A program made the translations under genes and the position numbers. The notes under the pieces are model-generated. The model was not told where the DNA came from. It searched no databases and saw only the letters and a list, made by a program, of their open reading frames with translations. This document shows positions 1 through 8,289 of a stretch of DNA of 64,000 nt, in pieces (the stretch's first letter is position 1; each line of letters begins with the position of its first letter). This DNA is from CAVQOB01 sp963714325 (GTDB lineage: Bacteria; Pseudomonadota; Alphaproteobacteria; Rhizobiales; Hyphomicrobiaceae), in NCBI GenBank assembly GCA_963714325.1, contig CAVQOB010000008.1, forward strand, positions 310,001 through 374,000. The letters are read 5' to 3'.

Positions 1-1648
1 TGTTGGTGACCGCCGTATTGATGCTGGCAACGGTCGTCTCGACACTGGTCACACGGGTGCCGAGCGTACCGATCGCGGCGGTGTTGGTCGCAACTTGCCC
101 CTCCGTCGCCGTCATGCGTGTCTGCAGATTGGTGACGTTTCCTTCCGTCGCCGTCATCCGCGTGCCGAGCGTGCCGATCGTCGCAGTGTTCGTTGCAACC
201 TGTCCTTCAAGCGTGCCAATCCGCGTCGTATTGCTGTTGACTTGGGTCTGCAACACGCCGCCATCGCCAGCGACGTTGCCGTTGGCATCGGTTGTCAAGA
301 CCTGCAGCGGTCCTGATTGCGCCGCTCGGCTGGCCGCGCTGCCGACGCCTGTCAGCGTGTAGGTATTGCTCGCGTTGCCGAACACCTGCTGGTTGTCGCG
401 GGCGGTCGTGACGCCTTGTCCGAACGCCGCCGCGTTGGCGTGCGTCGCTTGGGCCCCTTGGCCAACCGCCGTCGCGCCAGCGCCACTCGCGAGGCTGAGT
501 TCACCGAGCGCAGTAGCATTTGCGCCGCTCGCAACAGTACCAAGGCCGTAAGCCGCTGAGTTGGCGCCGGTTGCCTGTGCGCCGCTGCCGACGGCTGTCG
601 ATCCCGAAGCAACCGCATTCGCGCCGATCGCAACAGCGCCCGCCGATGATGCATTTGCGTTGATCCCAATGGAAGTCGCGTTGGTTTGCGAGGCGCGTGC
701 GTTCTGCCCGATCGCCGTTGCGCCCGCCGCTGTCGCCGCCGCCGCGTTGCCATAAGCACTCGCGTTGTCGGCAGAGGCCCGCGCCGCGCTACCGGCAGCG
801 GTCGACGACACGCCTGAAGCTTGTGCATCCTGACCAAAGGCCGTGGCAAGGCTCTGACTGGCAACGGCACTGCGACCAAATGCCGACGTATTGAGTCCCG
901 TCGCACGCGATCCGAAACCGGACGCCGTCGCGCCCAACGCCGTTGCCCGGGCGTCGGCACCGATTGCCGTCGACGACTCGCCCGAAGCGCGCGCCGTCGT
1001 GCCAGTGGCCGTCGCATTCAATCCCGAAGCTTCGGCAGATCGGCCGACGGCGGTAGCAAAGTCGCCGGTCGCTGCCGCACTGCTGCCGATGGCGGTGCTG
1101 TTGATCCCTTCCGAGCGGGCTCCAGCGCCGACGGCGGTTGTATTTGTTTTCGTTGCTTTAGCTGTCGAACCAACGGCCGTTGAATCGACCTCCCGGGCTT
1201 CGGCGGCATTGCCGACAGCGGTAGCGTTCCCCATCTCCGCTTTCGCGTTGGCGCCGAACGCGCTCGCGTTGTCAGCGGTTGCAGTGGCGAAATACCCCAA
1301 GGCCGAGGAATAATTTCCAGCCCCCGCAGCCTTGTAGCCAAAGGCCATCGAGCCGATGCCGGATGCTGCCGCATCCGTGCCGCAAGCAACCGAGAAGTTG
1401 CCGGCGCTCGCTCCTGCCCCCATGCCTCCGTACTGTTGGCAGATGAACTGCGCTTGGGCTGCAGTGGACCCAAAGCCCAGCAGCAACGATAGTAGGGCCG
1501 CGCGCGACGTCGTCTGTAGCAACTGGTCGTGCCATTGCGCCCGCGATACAGGCGCAGGCGGCAAAGAGGGGATCGACGTTTGCGGATCGGCATCGCGGTC
1601 ATGACCGGTCGCGATGCGGCCCGGGTGGGCAGCAGGGAAAAGCAGCAC
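1..1648 (-). CDS. YadA-like trimeric autotransporter adhesin (5' part; C-terminus outside window)
   Basis: About 549 codons are visible; the outer-membrane anchor lies beyond position 1. The frame starts at a GTG at 1648, preceded by AGGAG with 7-base spacing (1656-1660); the frame has no better-placed ATG. The N-terminus is a long (extended) signal sequence with a hydrophobic stretch (ALLSLLLGFGSTAAQA) and a likely cut after residue 66. Residues about 107-415 are head repeats of roughly 14 residues of the type ATAVG/STAIG followed by A-x-A-S-G, the left-handed parallel beta-roll of YadA heads. From about residue 465 the repeats become coiled-coil stalk units (TNTATIGTLGTRM-like). The family forms surface trimers that bind surfaces or host matrix. 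The AT-rich stretch upstream (about 1735-1775) is the probable promoter region. Class assignment is firm; ligand unknown. Confidence 0.85.
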   Translation of the reverse strand, partial: MLLFPAAHPGRIATGHDRDADPQTSIPSLPPAPVSRAQWHDQLLQTTSRAALLSLLLGFGSTAAQAQFICQQYGGMGAGASAGNFSVACGTDAAASGIGSMAFGYKAAGAGNYSSALGYFATATADNASAFGANAKAEMGNATAVGNAAEAREVDSTAVGSTAKATKTNTTAVGAGARSEGINSTAIGSSAAATGDFATAVGRSAEASGLNATATGTTARASGESSTAIGADARATALGATASGFGSRATGLNTSAFGRSAVASQSLATAFGQDAQASGVSSTAAGSAARASADNASAYGNAAAATAAGATAIGQNARASQTNATSIGINANASSAGAVAIGANAVASGSTAVGSGAQATGANSAAYGLGTVASGANATALGELSLASGAGATAVGQGAQATHANAAAFGQGVTTARDNQQVFGNASNTYTLTGVGSAASRAAQSGPLQVLTTDANGNVAGDGGVLQTQVNSNTTRIGTLEGQVATNTATIGTLGTRMTATEGNVTNLQTRMTATEGQVATNTAAIGTLGTRVTSVETTVASINTAVTN

Positions 1649-1785
1649 AAGTGTCTCCTGACGCAAAACAAACAGGCATCAGCGTGATGGAAATCGCGCT
1701 GTCCGCAGGGGCCGTTGAGCCCTGCTGCAAGATCAATAAAACCTAAAATTGTTTAATTTCAATTAACACAACCCAAGCATGTATT

Positions 1786-3117
1786 TCATTGCAGAGGCGG
1801 CGGCAGGGTCACAGACACTGCGACCCGATCCCTCATTGTTGGACTCGGCCTCGCCAGTTCAATCGCGTTCACAATTTCCGCGTGCGCAGTCGCCAGGAAA
1901 TCGGCCATCGCCGCTGAACGAACCGAAACCATGACGGTCGGTTTTGAACGACGCGGTTGCGCTGTCGCAATCACATCGTGCAACCAGGATCGACGCTGCA
2001 ACATTGGCGCCGATGGCGCGGCGACGGCCTCAGAGATCGATGGTGCATGCGCAGCGGTTGCTGTGATCGCATTGCCTGCAGTGCCGGGTTCAGGCTCCAC
2101 CTTTGCGATGGCGCGGTCACCCGACTGAACATCCTGGCTGACGGCGTGGTGGAAGCTGTCGCTGGTGATGATCAGTGGCGGCAACCCGAGCAGCACTCGC
2201 GCGGAGAGCGGCTGCAAGCTCGCCACGATGATCGCCACCACGTCGGTCTCCGCCGGCAATTCGCCCTGCCCGACGACCTCAGGCGCTTCAACCGGCATCA
2301 CCAAATCAGGCAATGTTGTTATCAGGCTCGCCAGCTGCACGTCGGTTTCGATCAGCCCCGGCACGACGATCGCAGGTGAGATGGTGGCATCGGGCGCCAG
2401 AGAAATATTGGCGTCGCCGAGAGACGCAAAAGTACCGATGTACCCGGCAACGCTGGCATAGCGTCGCAAATGGCGATATCGCGCTTCCGCCGGCCGCGGT
2501 GCCTGCAGCACGGTCGCCTCCAGCATCGCGACGCCGCGCCCGTGAAAGCCCAGTGCTTCGGCCGCCCCACGCGAAACGTCGAGTTGACGGTCGCCGAGGT
2601 ACGGCCCCGCATTGTTGATTCGAACGACGACCGCCTTTTGCGTTGCCGGATTAAACAAAAGCAACAGCGTGCCGTCCGGCAAATCGGGGCTCGCAGCATT
2701 GTCGGCGTCGTCAGCGCGAAACGCTTCCCCTGAACTCGTCAGGCCGCACGGATTGAACCGGTCGCGCGAACAATGATCGTAGAACGACGTCTTCAGCGTC
2801 AGCGGCTGGCCAATCAGCGCCGCCGTCTCTGCGATCGTGCGAACGCGGCGGCATGTGTCGTTGTAGCAATAGGTCTCGCCCGGCGTCTTAGCGACGACCG
2901 CACCGCCGCTAATGAACAGCGTCATCGCCACCCCGGCCAATGCCAGCACACGAGAGCATTTTTCGACGAAGTGGACACCGTTTCGTCGCAGAAAATCCGA
3001 CAAACACAAACAAAGGAATCGAGAGCGCCGATCTGATTCCATCAGATCGCAACAAGCGCTAGCCGCGCGCGATCCATGCGCGCTGGGCACACCATCTCCA
3101 ATACGCGCACACGACAT
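1786..3117 (-). CDS. RlpA-like double-psi beta-barrel secreted protein
   Basis: 443 residues. The chosen ATG at 3117 has AGGA five bases upstream; an in-frame TTG at 3150 is the alternative. A long basic N-terminus leads to a hydrophobic segment (VLALAGVAMTLFISGGAVVA) that looks like a signal peptide or anchor. About residues 85-205 form the RlpA/DPBB domain: KTSFYDHCSRDRFNPCGLTSSGEAF matches the family's YG..F.G..TASGE region in shortened form, followed by VVVRINNAGPY and LDVSRGAAEALGF. RlpA proteins bind or cleave denuded peptidoglycan at the septum, but the catalytic Asp/His pair was not confirmed here, so lytic activity is not claimed. The remaining ~240 residues are low-complexity with no domain recognised; the usual SPOR domain is not evident. 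Confidence 0.65.
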   Translation of the reverse strand: MSCARIGDGVPSAHGSRAASACCDLMESDRRSRFLCLCLSDFLRRNGVHFVEKCSRVLALAGVAMTLFISGGAVVAKTPGETYCYNDTCRRVRTIAETAALIGQPLTLKTSFYDHCSRDRFNPCGLTSSGEAFRADDADNAASPDLPDGTLLLLFNPATQKAVVVRINNAGPYLGDRQLDVSRGAAEALGFHGRGVAMLEATVLQAPRPAEARYRHLRRYASVAGYIGTFASLGDANISLAPDATISPAIVVPGLIETDVQLASLITTLPDLVMPVEAPEVVGQGELPAETDVVAIIVASLQPLSARVLLGLPPLIITSDSFHHAVSQDVQSGDRAIAKVEPEPGTAGNAITATAAHAPSISEAVAAPSAPMLQRRSWLHDVIATAQPRRSKPTVMVSVRSAAMADFLATAHAEIVNAIELARPSPTMRDRVAVSVTLPPPLQ

Positions 3118-3227
3118 GATTGTCCTTGCCCACCGCTTATTCCGGGACAAGGTCTAGCAACCCCGGCGCCAACCCAGGCGGTCGCCTGTGAGCAGGGTTA
3201 ATCCGTGAACGTTTGGCTGCGCGGCTG

Positions 3228-3443
3228 TCAGGTCAACGCATATACCAGCGTGCTCACCGCCAGCAGCGGCACCCAAGTCACCATGCTGGCGGCCGAGCGC
3301 CGCAGTCGCGGCGTCAAAGTCTCAGCACAATCCAACCGTTCGGCCGCATGCAGCACCAGCTTCACCACTGGCGCCCAGCTGTGTGCGCGATAGGCATCGT
3401 CGAACGACAGGGTATTGGGTTTGAAAGAGCGCTCGTCGCCCAT
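3228..3443 (-). CDS. Small hypothetical protein with C-terminal membrane segment
   Basis: 71 residues. It is supported as a gene by an excellent ribosome site, AGGAGA six bases before the ATG at 3443, and by a plausible protein: a polar N-terminus (MGDERSFKPNTLSFDDAYRA) followed by a C-terminal hydrophobic stretch (SMVTWVPLLAVSTLVYAL) ending at the stop, as in tail-anchored small proteins. No family is recognised. It stands alone between the RlpA-like gene and thyA, transcribed away from thyA. Function unknown. Confidence 0.5.
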   Translation of the reverse strand: MGDERSFKPNTLSFDDAYRAHSWAPVVKLVLHAAERLDCAETLTPRLRRSAASMVTWVPLLAVSTLVYALT

Positions 3444-3682
3444 GCAAAATCTCCTGAAAAAGCACTTCTTGTTGAGAATTCAATCCGTCAAACGTCAAAA
3501 AACATGCTGTCAGTCGAAGATCGTCAGTATTGCAACGATAGGGCGACCCCGGTCCTGTGGTCAAGCAACCGAGCGGCGTCAAAGTCATGATATTTCCTTA
3601 TAGACCGGACAAAACGCATTATCCCACAGCCTGACTATGGCCGGCCTCTTCGTCATCTCCAGAATCAGGCTAAACTCAGCCC

Positions 3683-4477
3683 ATGCAGCAATACCTCGAT
3701 CTCATGCGCCACGTGCGCGACCACGGCAGCAGGAAGACTGACCGCACCGGCACCGGCACGCTGAGTGTTTTCGGCCATCAAATGCGCTTTGACTTGGGCG
3801 CCGGCTTCCCGCTGGTGACCACCAAGAAGCTGCACCTGAAGTCGATCGTGCACGAACTGCTCTGGTTCCTCGCCGGCGACACCAACACCGCGTATCTCAA
3901 GCAGCACGGCGTCTCCATCTGGGATGATTGGGCCGACGAAAACGGCGATCTCGGTCCTGTTTACGGACGCCAATGGCGCAGCTGGGCAGCTCCCGATGGC
4001 CGCGTTATCGATCAGATCCGCGAGGTCGTCGAGACGCTCAAAACCAACCCCGATAGCCGCCGCATCATCGTCTCGGCCTGGAACCCTGCCGATATCCCGG
4101 ACATGGCATTGGCACCGTGTCACTGCCTGTTTCAGTTCTACGTCGCAGACGGGCGTCTCTCCTGCCAGCTCTATCAGCGCTCCGCCGACATCTTCCTCGG
4201 CGTGCCTTTCAATATCGCCAGCTATGCGCTGCTGACGCTGATGGTGGCTCAGGTGACCGGCCTCAACCCCGGTGACTTCGTGCATACCTTCGGCGATGCA
4301 CATCTCTACTTGAACCATCTTGAGCAAGCCGAACTGCAACTCGCCCGCAGCCCGCGTGCACTCCCGCGCATAATTATCAACCCCGATGTGCGCTCGCTGT
4401 TCGACTTCAAGTTCGAGGATTTCCATCTCGAAGCCTACGCCCCCCACCCCCACATCAAAGCACCCGTGGCGGTTTAA
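3683..4477 (+). CDS. thyA: Thymidylate synthase ThyA
   Basis: 264 residues, the same length as E. coli ThyA. It methylates dUMP to dTMP using 5,10-methylene-tetrahydrofolate and releases dihydrofolate. Family landmarks are intact: the N-terminal RTGTGTLSVFG loop (phosphate-binding Arg21), catalytic Cys146 in LAPCHCLFQFY, the QRSADIFLGVPFNI dUMP/folate-site block, and the C-terminal APVAV end. folA lies about 570 bases downstream on the same strand, with only a small lipoprotein gene between, which fits coupling of dihydrofolate production and recycling. Confidence 0.97.
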   Translation: MQQYLDLMRHVRDHGSRKTDRTGTGTLSVFGHQMRFDLGAGFPLVTTKKLHLKSIVHELLWFLAGDTNTAYLKQHGVSIWDDWADENGDLGPVYGRQWRSWAAPDGRVIDQIREVVETLKTNPDSRRIIVSAWNPADIPDMALAPCHCLFQFYVADGRLSCQLYQRSADIFLGVPFNIASYALLTLMVAQVTGLNPGDFVHTFGDAHLYLNHLEQAELQLARSPRALPRIIINPDVRSLFDFKFEDFHLEAYAPHPHIKAPVAV

Positions 4478-4601
4478 TGGGCGCGGTTGCTCCGCAGCCG
4501 GACAAGAATGTTGGGGGTGTATCTTTCGCGCACTAGCCAATCCGTCGCCGCCTCATCTCTATTGCTCATGGGGAACATGAGCTTTTGGGGGAAACAATAA
4601 T

Positions 4602-4994
4602 ATGCGCAGCTTGTGCTTGATCGCCGCATGTATCGCGCTCACCGGCTGTGCATCATCGTCGGAAAAAATCTCGGCTGCATATGTGTCGCCGCTGCAATAT
4701 CAGAACTATTCATGCGGTCAGCTTGGCGAAGAGGCGCAGCGTATTTCCTCGCGGGTGGCTCAAGTCAGTGGTGTTCAAGATAAAAAGGCAAGCGATGATG
4801 CCATCGCCACGGGTGTCGCAATCGTGCTGTTTTGGCCAGCGGCATTCATGATTGGGGGCAATGATCAAAACACTGCCGAGCTCTCACGTCTGAAGGGCGA
4901 ATTCGAGTCGGTTGAGAAGGTCTCAATCCAAAAGAACTGCGGTTTGCAATTCCGCCAGCAATCAGCGCCACCGTCCAAGCCACCGCGAGCTTAG
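4602..4994 (+). CDS. Small lipoprotein of unknown function
   Basis: 130 residues with a classic lipoprotein signal: MRSLCLIAACIALTGCASS, lipobox LTGC with lipidated Cys16. A purine-rich GGGGGAAACAATAAT region precedes the ATG. The mature part has a glycine/hydrophobic patch (IATGVAIVLFWPAAFMIGG), a short acidic helix and a Pro-rich end. Small lipoproteins of this layout are common between housekeeping genes in Hyphomicrobiales, but no function is known. It sits between thyA and folA; whether it is cotranscribed is not evident. Confidence 0.75.
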   Translation: MRSLCLIAACIALTGCASSSEKISAAYVSPLQYQNYSCGQLGEEAQRISSRVAQVSGVQDKKASDDAIATGVAIVLFWPAAFMIGGNDQNTAELSRLKGEFESVEKVSIQKNCGLQFRQQSAPPSKPPRA

Positions 4995-5049
4995 ACCGGT
5001 TACATTTGCACATTGCCGCTGACGGCGGGATCAGGATAGCAATGCGCTC

Positions 5050-5565
5050 ATGATCCGAATCTCCCTCATCGTTGCCGTCGCGGACAATGGCGTCATCGGT
5101 CGCTCTGGCACCATGCCCTGGCGCATGCCGTCCGACTTGAAGCATTTCCGCGGCCTCACGCTCGGCAAGCCGATCGTCATGGGTCGCAAGACCTTTCAAT
5201 CCATTGGCAAGCCGCTTGAGGGTCGCGACACCATCGTCGTCACCCGCGACAACACGTTCCACCCCCCGGGCGTCACCGTCGCCGCGACGATCGACCAAGC
5301 GCTGGCCTCCGCTCGCCATTTGGCTGCGGCCCGTGAGGTCGATGAAATCATGATCGTCGGCGGCGGCGAAATCTATGGCGCAGTGCTGTCCTTGGCCGAC
5401 CGGGTCTATCTGACCCGCATTGCAGCCAGCCCCGAAGGCGATGCAACTTTTGCAAGCCTGTCGCCGGACGACTGGACCGAGGTCGAACGGCGCCCCATGG
5501 CAATGTCGGCCAAGGACGAATTTGCCGCCGAATTCATCGTTTATGATCGTCGAGCCAAAGTCTGA
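5050..5565 (+). CDS. folA: Dihydrofolate reductase FolA
   Basis: 171 residues. It reduces dihydrofolate to tetrahydrofolate with NADPH, closing the cycle with ThyA. Visible landmarks: ISLIVAVADNGVIGRSGTMPWRMPSDLKHF (substrate loop with the WRMPSDL equivalent of the Met20 loop and the active-site acid Asp), VMGRKTFQSIGKPL (NADPH site), and IMIVGGGEIYGAVL (conserved GG cofactor turn). Length and end are typical. hflK follows 210 bases downstream on the same strand. Confidence 0.96.
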   Translation: MIRISLIVAVADNGVIGRSGTMPWRMPSDLKHFRGLTLGKPIVMGRKTFQSIGKPLEGRDTIVVTRDNTFHPPGVTVAATIDQALASARHLAAAREVDEIMIVGGGEIYGAVLSLADRVYLTRIAASPEGDATFASLSPDDWTEVERRPMAMSAKDEFAAEFIVYDRRAKV

Positions 5566-5775
5566 GTTGTGACGGGCTTGAAGCGGCGCGCAGACACCCC
5601 AAATCTCCGCTAGGCGTCGATTGCGCAGCTTGCCCGTTTGCACCTCTTGGATGTGTGCCCTATAAGCACCATGGAATTCGATCTTCTCTCCCAAACCAGC
5701 GGAACACCGCTCGTCACGCATTGAATGCTGAGGCGCGCGCGATGCTGATCCTCTTAACCGAAAAAGGGCCAATCG

Positions 5776-6930
5776 ATGCCTTGGAATAATCAAAGCGGCG
5801 GCGGCAGTGGCGGCGGCGGTGGCCCATGGGGCAACAAAGGCGGCAAAGGCGGCGGCCCCTGGGGCCAAGGCCCGTCCGGCGGCGGCAGTGGCGGCCAGCA
5901 GCCTGATCTCGAGGAATTGCTGAAGCGCAGCCAGGACAAGCTGAAGCAGGTCATGCCCGGAGGCTCTGGCGGCGTGCCCGGGTCCATCATCCTCTTGGCG
6001 GCAGCGGCTCTGGCCGCGATCGTTGGCTTTTATGCCTTCACCTTCCGCGTCAATCCTGAAGAAGTTGGCGTCGTCCTCCGCTTCGGCCAGCCGGTTCGCC
6101 AGGAGCCGCCAGGCCTGCACTTCCGTTTGCCCTACCCGATCGAGGAAGTGCGCCTTCCCGCCGTCCTGCGCCAGAACATCACCGAACTGGGCTTTCGGAC
6201 CTCGGAATCAAGCCGCCAAGTGTCGAACACGGTCCGCGACGTCCGTGAAGAAAGTCTCATGCTGACCGGCGACGAAAATATCGTCGACATCGACTTCGTC
6301 GTCCGCTGGCGCATCCGACCCGACAAGGTGCAGGAATATCTTTTCAACATTCAAGATCCTCGCACGACGGTCAAAGAAGTCGCCGAAAGCGCCATGCGCG
6401 ATATCGTTGGCCAGTCGAACATTCAGCCCATCCTGACCGAGGCGCGCCAGAAGACCGAACAGGCCGTCCAGAAACTGATGCAGCAGATCCTCGATAGCTA
6501 TGGCGCTGGCGTCCATATCGACCAAATCCAGCTCCAGAAGGTGGATCCGCCGGAAGATGTCATCGGCGCCTTCCGTGACGTCCAAGCCGCCCGCGCCGAT
6601 CGCGAGCGTCTGCAGAACGAGGCCTCGACCTACGCCAACCGCATTGTCCCCGAAGCACGCGGTGAAGCCGAACGCATCCTGCAAGGTGCCGAGGGCTACA
6701 AGCAGCAGACCGTTGCTGAAGCCACCGGCCAGGCCTCGCGGTTCCTGAAAGTCTTCGAGGAGTACAAGAAGGCTCCTGAAGTCACGCGCAAACGCATGTT
6801 CCTCGAAACTATGGAACGCGTTATGGGCGGCACCGACAAAATCATCCTCGATAACAAGGGCGGCGGCCAAGGCGTCGTGCCGTTCTTACCCCTCGACCAA
6901 CTGCAGAAGAAAAAAGAAGGGGCCAATTGA
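5776..6930 (+). CDS. hflK: FtsH protease modulator HflK
   Basis: 384 residues, start ATG 5776 preceded by AAGGG. The N-terminal ~60 residues are a Gly/Trp-rich cytoplasmic tail (repeated GGGPWG motifs), then one membrane segment (SIILLAAAALAAIVGFYAFTF), then a SPFH/prohibitin domain (VNPEEVGVVLRFG to the coiled-coil RADRERLQNEA region). HflK and HflC form a large periplasm-facing cage around FtsH and restrict its access to membrane substrates. The next gene, hflC, follows after the stop with its ATG three bases later and so is translationally coupled. Here the partner hflC is frameshifted. Confidence 0.95.
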   Translation: MPWNNQSGGGSGGGGGPWGNKGGKGGGPWGQGPSGGGSGGQQPDLEELLKRSQDKLKQVMPGGSGGVPGSIILLAAAALAAIVGFYAFTFRVNPEEVGVVLRFGQPVRQEPPGLHFRLPYPIEEVRLPAVLRQNITELGFRTSESSRQVSNTVRDVREESLMLTGDENIVDIDFVVRWRIRPDKVQEYLFNIQDPRTTVKEVAESAMRDIVGQSNIQPILTEARQKTEQAVQKLMQQILDSYGAGVHIDQIQLQKVDPPEDVIGAFRDVQAARADRERLQNEASTYANRIVPEARGEAERILQGAEGYKQQTVAEATGQASRFLKVFEEYKKAPEVTRKRMFLETMERVMGGTDKIILDNKGGGQGVVPFLPLDQLQKKKEGAN

Positions 6931-6932
6931 TC

Positions 6933-7821
6933 ATGCGCGCACTTCTCGCAACCCTCATCGTCGCCGTCGGCGCTGCCGCAGCAGCAGCTTACCTCTCGCT
7001 GTTTATCGTGCATCAAAACGAGCAAGCGCTCGTGCTGGAGTTCGGTAAGCCAATCCGTGTCATCACGACCCCGGGCCTCCATTGGAAGATCCCGGTCGTC
7101 CAAACCGTCGATTATTTCGACAAGCGCATTCTCGATCTCGACACTCGTCCGCAGGAAGTGACAGCGTCTGACCAGAAGCGCCTCGTTGTCGATGCCTTCA
7201 CCCGATATCGCATCGTAGACGCGCTGAAGTTCTACCAGACGGTCCGCAACGAAGCGCGTCTGCGCGTGACGCTGAGCTCGATCATCGAACTCATCGCTCC
7301 GTCGAGTGCTCGGCGCCGTCACGTTCACCGACGTCGTCCGTGACAAGCGCGAAGAGCTGATGAAGCGCATCACCACGCTGGTGAACGAGGAAGGTAAGGA
7401 TTTCGGCATCGAAGTCGTCGACGTCCGCATCAAGCGCGCCGATCTGCCTGAGCAGAACTCGAAGAGCGTTTTCGATCGCATGCGCTCCGAGCGCCAGCGC
7501 GAAGCCGCCGAGTTCCGCGCCGAGGGTGCTGCCGCCGCCAACCGCATCAAAGCAACCGCCGACCGCGAAGCAACCGTTATCAAGGCCGAAGCAACGCGCA
7601 AGGGCGAAACCCTGCGCGGCGAGGGCGATGCCGACCGCAACCGCATCTTCGCTGATGCCTTTGGCCGCGACGCCGACTTCTTCGGCTTCTACCGCTCGAT
7701 GCAGGCCTACGAAGCCGGCTTCAAGTCTGGCGACACGCGCATGCTGTTGTCGCCGGATAGCGAGTTCTTCCGCTATTTCCAAAACCCAATGGGCACTGGA
7801 ATCGCTAAGCCTAAACAATGA
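6933..7821 (+). pseudogene. hflC: hflC, interrupted by a one-base insertion at about 7287
   Basis: HflC is the second SPFH subunit of the HflKC complex, normally near 300 residues. Frame one (ATG 6933) gives the membrane anchor and SPFH start (LATLIVAV..., NEQALVLEFGKP) up to LSSII, then continues as nonsense (ELIAPSSARRRH) to a stop at 7343. The second frame carries the rest (SLRRVLGAVTFTDVVRDKREELM... to KPKQ, stop 7821). Removing one base in ATCATCGAACTC (7281-7292, G7287 the best candidate) restores INSSLRRVLG, the expected family sequence. Total length 889 = 3x296+1. The flanking overlaps are intact: the stop overlaps the next ATG as ATGA. It could be a real mutation or an assembly error. 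Confidence 0.85.
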
Positions 7822-8004
7822 CCGATCTGTTGGTCGGGGTCGGCCTTGTTTTAGTCATCGAGGGCCTGCTTTGGGCCCTCGCACCGCATTTGGCGCGTCA
7901 GATGCTGGAAACGGCGTCGGTGAATTCCAGAACAGGGCCTGCGTCTGGCCGGTACCCTGGCCATCGCGACAGGTGTATTCATCGTCTGGCTGGCGCGGGG
8001 CTAA
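7818..8004 (+). pseudogene. DUF2065 (YjeT-like) small membrane protein, frameshifted near 7923-7926
   Basis: DUF2065 proteins are ~60-residue membrane proteins commonly encoded next to hflC. The ATG at 7818 overlaps the hflC stop. Frame one gives MTDLLVGVGLVLVIEGLLWA and LARQMLETASV, then leaves the family pattern and runs to 8072. The next frame supplies the missing second half, QGLRLAGTLAIATGVFIVWL, ending ARG at TAA 8002-8004. The shift lies in GTGAATTCCAG (7920-7930); dropping one A or T joins the halves. Length 187 = 3x62+1. The 84-residue unshifted ORF is therefore not the natural product. Confidence 0.75.
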
Positions 8005-8195
8005 AATCCGCCGTCGTCGCGCCTCGACCGCCCGCAGGCGAGCAGGACAGCGACCAGCAAAGCAATCAATAAGTACAATTTTTCGTGCCGCGCCGCCGCA
8101 TCCGTTGACAAGTGCCCGGTCTGGCCAAAGGATGATGCTAAAGCAATTCCTTGGGATCATACCGATCCCCCCTCTCTGCTCAGGAGATCTGCGGC

Positions 8196-8289
8196 ATGTT
8201 CGTTCGCCCCGGCACATTCGGCCTCAAGACGGCCTTCGCCGCGCTTTGTAGCGTGACGGTCGGCATCGGCCGGCCTTGGAGTTGCAGGC
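8196..8289 (+). other. Out-of-frame signal/anchor sequence of the Deg protease
   Basis: An ATG at 8196 with AGGAG nine bases upstream (8182-8186) encodes MFVRPGTFGLKTAFAALCSV-TVGIG, a typical export signal, but it is in a different frame from the protease that starts at 8290. Dropping one base near 8271 (GGC-C-GGCCTTGGAGTTGCA) joins it as GIGGLGVAGMMRVEAAGG. Corrected length 8196-9696 is 1501 = 3x500+1. The true gene start is therefore most likely 8196, and the protein starting at 8290 lacks its export signal. Confidence 0.75.

Noticed and set aside
352..1671. Arg-rich minus-strand frames (MRRPLARRR..., MFCVRRHLCC...) and plus-strand frames over the adhesin
   Set aside because: They are other phases of the adhesin repeats; the YadA phase gives STAIG/ATAVG units with a signal sequence and ribosome site.
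3665..4540. 291-codon minus-strand frame opposite thyA
   Set aside because: Antisense shadow of thyA, which has full family motifs; high GC leaves long open frames on the opposite strand.
4846..6120. 424-codon minus-strand frame across folA and the start of hflK
   Set aside because: Antisense to two clear genes; Ala/Arg-rich with no recognisable domain.
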